Positions 59,830 through 64,000 of a stretch of DNA of 64,000 nt are shown in pieces. How positions within the stretch are numbered: position 1 is the stretch's first letter; every line of letters starts with the position of its first letter. The notes under the pieces were generated by a model that ran no database searches, had not been told where the DNA came from, and saw only the letters and a list, made by a program, of their open reading frames with translations. This stretch comes from Streptomyces sp. NBC_01485 (GTDB lineage: Bacteria; Actinomycetota; Actinomycetes; Streptomycetales; Streptomycetaceae): positions 930,001 to 994,000 of the forward strand of contig NZ_CP109435.1 in assembly GCF_036227125.1 (NCBI RefSeq), in the 5' to 3' direction. A program made the translations under genes and the position numbers.

Positions 59830-61266
59830 ATGTCCCAGTCCCAGAACGCGACCACGGCGCTGCGCGCCGCGCCCCACACCACGCCCGAGGAACGCACGGC
59901 TCTCGGCAAGGCGGCGCGGCGCGCATCGCCGCGCTCGGGCCACGCCGTGTACCGGCCGGCTGCCGACCGGCCGGACCCGCTGGGGATCCTCGAGGCGCAG
60001 TCGGCGGCGCGGGTGCCCGAGCTCGTGCCGATCCGCTACGGCCGGATGATGGAGTCCCCGTTCCGTTTCTACCGGGGCGCCGCCGCGATCATGGCGTCCG
60101 ACCTGGCCGGCACCCCGCGCTCGGGACTCACGGCCCAACTGTGCGGGGACGCGCACCTGCTGAACTTCCGGCTGCTCGCCTCGCCGGAGCGGCAGTTGAT
60201 GTTCGACATCAACGACTTCGACGAGACGCTGCCGGGCCCCTGGGAGTGGGACGTCAAGCGGCTGACGACGAGTCTCGTGATCGCGGGCCGGGCGAACGGC
60301 TTCGACGACGCCGAGCGCGCCCGCATCGTCAGCGGCACGGGCCGCGCCTACCGCGAGGCGATGATCCGCTTCGCGGGGATGCGCAGCCTCGACGTCTGGT
60401 ACGCGAAGATCGACGCGGATCTCCTGCAGTCCCTGGCCGAGGGCCGGCTGCACCACCGCGGTCAGAAGAACCTGGCCCGCACCATGGCCAAGGCCCGCAC
60501 CCGCGACAGTCTGCAGGCCTTCGACAAGCTCACCGAGACGGTCGACGGCCAGCCCAGGATCGCGGCGGACCCCCCGCTGCTCGTCCCGGCCGGCGACCTG
60601 CTGCCGGACCTCGAACGCAGCGCCCTGGAGCGCCAGTTCCGCGGTCTCGTCGACCGGTACCGCACCACGCTCACCTCCGACCGGCGCACCCTCCTGGAGG
60701 ACTACCGCCTGGCGGACGTCGCCCGCAAGGTGGTCGGCGTCGGCAGCGTCGGCACCCGGTGCTGGATCTTCCTCCTGCTCGGCCGGGACGACCAGGACCC
60801 CCTGTTCCTCCAGGCCAAGGAGGCCGACACCTCCGTACTCGCCGCACACGTCGGCGCGAGCCGCTACCGCAACCAGGGCGAGCGGGTGGTGTCGGGCCAG
60901 CGGCTGATGCAGGCCACGAGCGACATCTTCCTCGGCTGGGAGCGGGTGGACGGCTTCGACGGCAAGCAACGCGACTTCTACGTCCGCCAGTTGCGCGACT
61001 GGAAGGGCATCGCCGAGCCGGAGAACATGCGGCCTGTGGGCATGCGGGCCTTCGGTGAACTGTGCGGGGTCACGCTGGCCCGTGCGCACGCGCGGTCCGG
61101 CGACCGCATCGCGATCGCCTCGTACCTGGGCCGGGGCGACTCGTTCGACCGGGCGCTGGCCACCTTCGCCGAGGCGTACGCCGACCAGAACGAGCGTGAC
61201 CACCAGGCCCTGGTCGACGCCGTACGCGCGGGCCGCCTGCCCGCGGAGGAACTGCCGGCGGACTGA
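59830..61266 (+). CDS. DUF2252 protein
   Basis: The product has 478 residues. Features of DUF2252 are clear: RYGRMMESPFRFYRGAAAIMASDLA near residue 70, LCGDAHLLNFRLLASPERQLMFDINDFDETLPGPWEWDVKRLTTSLVIAGR near 108-155, and DPLFLQAKEADTSVL near 320. GDAHLLNF and FDINDFDE resemble the catalytic and metal loops of aminoglycoside-phosphotransferase-like kinases, and the family is thought to be kinase-related, but no substrate is known. The ATG at 59830 has GGAGGG upstream. It lies 92 bp before the MFS gene. Confidence 0.9.
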   Translation: MSQSQNATTALRAAPHTTPEERTALGKAARRASPRSGHAVYRPAADRPDPLGILEAQSAARVPELVPIRYGRMMESPFRFYRGAAAIMASDLAGTPRSGLTAQLCGDAHLLNFRLLASPERQLMFDINDFDETLPGPWEWDVKRLTTSLVIAGRANGFDDAERARIVSGTGRAYREAMIRFAGMRSLDVWYAKIDADLLQSLAEGRLHHRGQKNLARTMAKARTRDSLQAFDKLTETVDGQPRIAADPPLLVPAGDLLPDLERSALERQFRGLVDRYRTTLTSDRRTLLEDYRLADVARKVVGVGSVGTRCWIFLLLGRDDQDPLFLQAKEADTSVLAAHVGASRYRNQGERVVSGQRLMQATSDIFLGWERVDGFDGKQRDFYVRQLRDWKGIAEPENMRPVGMRAFGELCGVTLARAHARSGDRIAIASYLGRGDSFDRALATFAEAYADQNERDHQALVDAVRAGRLPAEELPAD

Positions 61267-61358
61267 CCCGGAAACCTACGGCCTCGGTCCACCAACCGGT
61301 CGACCTCCGTGGCGGGTCGCGGATCGTACCGTCCCGGGCGGCTGGGACGATTCGCCGC

Positions 61359-62990
61359 ATGACACCCAAAGCAGGCACCGGCGAGAGTTCGGCGACGACG
61401 CGCGTCGTGCTGCTGGCACTCGCGGCCGGTCAGTTCCTGATGGCGCTCGACAGCTCGGTCATGAACGTCTCGATCGCGACGGTGGCCGAGGACGTGGGCA
61501 CGACCGTCACGGGCATCCAGGGCGCCATCACGGCCTACACCCTGGTGATGGCCATGTTCATGATCCCCGGCGGCAAGGTCGGGGCGCTGATCGGCCGCAG
61601 ACGCGCGTTCATGATCGGCTGCGTCATCTACGGCTGCGGCTCCCTCACCACGGCGCTCGCGCCGAACCTCCCCGTGCTGCTGCTCGGCTGGGCGTTCCTC
61701 GAGGGCATCGGGGCGGCCCTCATCCTGCCCGCGATCGTGGCGCTCGTGGCGAGCAACTTCGCCACTGAACGCCGTCCCGCCGCCTACGGCCTCGTCGCGG
61801 CCGCGGGGGCCGTGGCGATCGCCGTCGGGCCGCTCATCGGGGGTGTCGCGACGACGTACTTCTCCTGGCGGTGGGTGTTCGCCGGTGAGGTCGTGATGGT
61901 GGCCGGCATCCTGGTGCTCGCCGGCCGCATCGCCGACGCGCCGATCGGGGCCCGCCCGCGCATCGATCTCGTCGGCGCCGCGCTGTCCGCGCTGGGGCTC
62001 GGGATCTTCGTCTACGGAGTGCTCCGCTCGGACGAATGGGGCTGGTTCAAGCCGAAGCCCGACGCGCCCTCGTGGCTCGGGATCTCGCTGGTCGTATGGC
62101 TGATGCTGGCCGGTCTGCTACTGGTCTGGCTCTTCCTGCGCTGGGAGGCCCGCATGGTGAAGCGGCGCGCGGAGCCGCTCGTCGACCCGGCCATGCTGCA
62201 CAACAAGCAGCTCACCGGCGGACTGACGATGTTCTTCTTCCAGTACCTCGTCCAGATGGGCGTGTTCTTCGTCGTGCCGCTCTATCTGTCGGTGGCCCTG
62301 GGCCTGTCCGCGCTCAAGACGGGTGCCCGCATCCTGCCGCTCTCCGTGACGCTGCTGGCGGCCGCCGTCCTGATCCCCCGCTTCTTCCCGGACGTCTCGC
62401 CGCGGCGGGTGGTGCGGCTCGGTGTCCTCGCGCTGCTCGCGGGCGCGGTGGTCCTGATGGCCGCGCTCGACGCGGACGCCGGCGCGGAGATCGTCACGAT
62501 CCCGCTCCTGCTGATCGGGCTCGGCATGGGCGCGCTGGCGTCCCAGCTCGGGTCGGTCACCGTGTCCGCGGTGCCGGAAGCACAGAGCGCGGAGGTCGGC
62601 GGCGTCCAGAACGCCGTGACCAACCTCGGGGCCTCGATCGGTACGGCACTCGCCGGGTCGATCATGATCGCCGCGCTGACGACGTCCTTCCTCACCGGCG
62701 TGGACCAGAACCCGGCGATCCCGGCCGAGGTCAAGAGCCGGGCGAGCGTCGAACTCCAAAGCGGCGTGCCGTTCTTGTCGGACGCCCAGCTCAAGTCCGC
62801 CCTCGCCGAAGCGGGCACGAGCGACGAGGTGACCGAGGCGGCGCTCGACGCGAACGCCGACGCCAGGATCGACGGTCTGCGCGCCGCACTCGCCATCCTC
62901 GCCTTCGCCGCCCTCCTCGCACTGTTCTTCACGAACCGGATCCCGAAGACCCAGCCCCGTTCGACAGAGCCGTATTCGACAGAGCCGTAG
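61359..62990 (+). CDS. MFS multidrug exporter of the DHA2 (14-helix) family
   Basis: The product has 543 residues. AAGQFLMALDSSVMNVSIATVAEDVG is the DHA2 D1 motif (LDxTVVNVALP type), and GGKVGALIGRRRAFMIG is the loop motif A. About 14 hydrophobic helices can be counted. An extracytoplasmic loop of about 80 residues (FLTGVDQNPAIPAEVKSRASVELQSGVPFLSDAQLKSALAEAG) before the last helix is usual for actinobacterial EmrB/QacA-type pumps. The C-terminus has a short PRSTEPYSTEP repeat. Substrate is unknown. It lies outside the NRPS operon by 4.6 kb and need not belong to it. Confidence 0.9.
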   Translation: MTPKAGTGESSATTRVVLLALAAGQFLMALDSSVMNVSIATVAEDVGTTVTGIQGAITAYTLVMAMFMIPGGKVGALIGRRRAFMIGCVIYGCGSLTTALAPNLPVLLLGWAFLEGIGAALILPAIVALVASNFATERRPAAYGLVAAAGAVAIAVGPLIGGVATTYFSWRWVFAGEVVMVAGILVLAGRIADAPIGARPRIDLVGAALSALGLGIFVYGVLRSDEWGWFKPKPDAPSWLGISLVVWLMLAGLLLVWLFLRWEARMVKRRAEPLVDPAMLHNKQLTGGLTMFFFQYLVQMGVFFVVPLYLSVALGLSALKTGARILPLSVTLLAAAVLIPRFFPDVSPRRVVRLGVLALLAGAVVLMAALDADAGAEIVTIPLLLIGLGMGALASQLGSVTVSAVPEAQSAEVGGVQNAVTNLGASIGTALAGSIMIAALTTSFLTGVDQNPAIPAEVKSRASVELQSGVPFLSDAQLKSALAEAGTSDEVTEAALDANADARIDGLRAALAILAFAALLALFFTNRIPKTQPRSTEPYSTEP

Positions 62991-63025
62991 CCGCGTTGCA
63001 CGTCTCAGGAAGGGTCGCGCAGATT

Positions 63026-63300
63026 CTACTCGCCCGGTTGCAGGTTCGACAGATCCAGTTCGCGCAGGGTGCTCAGCCGGGCGACGGCGTCGGGGAGGGC
63101 GCAGGACAGTCCGGCCGCGCGGAGGGTCTCCAGGCGGGGCAGGTCGCCGAGTTGCTCGGGCAGCGCCGTGAACTCGTTGCCGGAGATGTTCAGCACGCGC
63201 AGCTCGCGCAGCCGTCCGATGGCCTCCGGCAGGCCGGTCAGCCCCGTCCCGGAGAGGTCGAACTCTTCCAGGGCGGTCAGTTCGTCTCGGCGCGGATGGC
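63026..63300 (-). pseudogene. Leucine-rich-repeat protein remnant
   Basis: The minus strand reads LTALEEFDLSGTGLTGLPEAIGRLRELRVLNISGNEFTALPEQLGDLPRLETLRAAGLSCALPDAVARLSTLRELDLSNLQPGE and then stops at 63026. These are about three to four canonical 23-residue LRR units. The frame has a stop just upstream (about 63312) and no proper start, so only the C-terminal end of a larger LRR gene remains. Confidence 0.65.
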
Positions 63301-63313
63301 GTGCCGGGGAGCG

Positions 63314-64000
63314 TCACCCCGGCCAGGCCCGGAGGTCGTCCCGGCCCGTGCCCCAGCCCGGTGGCGTCGTCCTTGCCGGTAGCCGCTCGGGGAGCATGCG
63401 GGCGAACCGGGGTGAGGGCTCGACGCCCAGTTCCTCGTTCAGCAACCGGCGGAACGCGTCGTAGTGGCGCACCGCTTCGCTGACGTTGCCCTCGGCGAGA
63501 TGCGCCGCCACGACGGCCCGGTGCGCGCTCTCCCGCAGGGGCTCGGCGCGTACGCCCGCCCACGCCGCCTCCATCGCGAGAGCCGGTCGCCCCTGCCGGA
63601 CCAGGGCCTCGGCCAGTGCGTCGAGCGCGTGCAGCCGCAGTTGCCGCAGGCGTTCACGCTCCATCAGGATCCAGTCCTCGTCCCAGCCCGGCAGCAGGTC
63701 CTCGCCGACCAGAAGTCCCAGCGGCGGCCTGGCGTGGAGCGGCGGGCCGCAGCCCTGGACTACGCCGAGCGCCGTCCGTGTGAGGGTGTGGACGTCCACC
63801 CGCAGGGCCGGAGCGACCAGCAGTGAGTCTCCGCAGGCCCCGATCAACGGCGTATCCCCGCGCGGCAGTTTCCACAGGGTGGTGCGCAGGCTGCCCCTGG
63901 CGTGCTCCTCGGTGACCTCGGGCCACAGCGTGCCGGCGAGGACCGTTCGGCACACCCGGCCGCGCAGTCCCAGGAACGCCAGGAGCCGCTGGCCGTTGCG
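63314..64000 (-). CDS. SARP-family regulator, C-terminal part (5' end outside window)
   Basis: The frame is open to the window edge. It reads NGQRLLAFLGLRGRVCRTVLAGTLWPEVTEEHARGSLRTTLWKLPRG, the OmpR-type winged helix of SARPs, then the bacterial transcriptional activator domain (LHARPPLGLLVGEDLLPGWDEDWILMERERLRQLRLHALDALAEALVRQGRPALAMEAAWAGVRAEPLRESAHRAVVAAHLAEGNVSEAVRHYDAFRRLLNEELGVEPSP). It ends after a short tail at 63314, so it is a small SARP without an ATPase part. SARPs activate antibiotic pathways, but this one is 6.6 kb from the NRPS operon and its target is unknown. Confidence 0.88.
   Translation of the reverse strand, partial: RNGQRLLAFLGLRGRVCRTVLAGTLWPEVTEEHARGSLRTTLWKLPRGDTPLIGACGDSLLVAPALRVDVHTLTRTALGVVQGCGPPLHARPPLGLLVGEDLLPGWDEDWILMERERLRQLRLHALDALAEALVRQGRPALAMEAAWAGVRAEPLRESAHRAVVAAHLAEGNVSEAVRHYDAFRRLLNEELGVEPSPRFARMLPERLPARTTPPGWGTGRDDLRAWPG

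Noticed and set aside
61359..63025. Assignment of the DHA2 exporter to the NRPS cluster
   Set aside because: It is separated from the operon by gnd, a pseudogene and two other genes, and the operon already ends with its own exporter.

Overview
The window is high-GC actinobacterial DNA and almost certainly comes from a Streptomyces chromosome. The evidence is strong third-position GC bias, GTG and TTG starts behind purine-rich ribosome binding sites, a 388-residue Streptomyces-type xylose isomerase, a SARP regulator, an MbtH-dependent NRPS locus and a TTA leucine codon in a regulator. No RNA genes or CRISPR arrays were seen.

Layout. 1-9.3 kb is ordinary metabolism: the 3' end of an unidentified protein, a proline-rich membrane protein, divergent xylA and xylB-ROK regulator genes, and a GAF regulator upstream of an aldehyde dehydrogenase. 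9.2-25.4 kb is an accessory island bounded by two almost identical direct repeats of 830 bp (9211-10040 and 24562-25391). Each repeat starts inside the 3' end of the aldehyde dehydrogenase gene and carries a whole Imm-5-like putative immunity gene. The island holds a large secreted LamG protein, a divergent secreted RHS toxin with a C-terminal nuclease-like tip, a likely cognate immunity gene, and remnants of a GH35 beta-galactosidase, an AraC regulator, an NRPS condensation domain and a Rieske protein. 25.3-30 kb is a patchwork: a second Imm-5-like gene, MerR and alpha/beta-hydrolase remnants, a TetR gene with its operator, an ISAs1 remnant, a DUF2975/XRE pair, and a 5'-truncated MFS gene.

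30.1-56.7 kb is a non-ribosomal peptide locus. A run of genes on the minus strand, many overlapping or nearly so, reads: NRPS C-A-PCP-C-A-PCP-TE, argininosuccinate-lyase-like enzyme, GHMP (threonine/serine) kinase, PLP synthase fused to an ATP-grasp domain, MbtH protein, PCP-E didomain, C-A-PCP, C-A-PCP, a free-standing A domain, and an MFS exporter. Two LuxR-type regulators and a small cupin-like gene lie at the downstream end. The kinase, PLP synthase and lyase look like a pathway to a 2,3-diamino acid such as 2,3-diaminobutyrate, by phosphorylation of Thr or Ser, replacement of the phosphate by an amino donor such as Asp, and release of fumarate. Five A domains suggest a pentapeptide. By-eye pocket codes read clearly as Thr and Ser for the two modules before the thioesterase, aliphatic for one module, and an acidic pocket that would fit a basic residue for another. 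The PCP-E protein has no A domain and the free A domain has no PCP, so they may form a split module.

57-64 kb is ordinary chromosome again: gnd, a truncated idonate-type dehydrogenase, a CMD-like protein, a DUF2252 protein, a DHA2-type MFS exporter, a leucine-rich-repeat remnant and the 3' part of a SARP regulator cut by the window edge.

All functional calls are from motif reading and memory of families. No searches were run.
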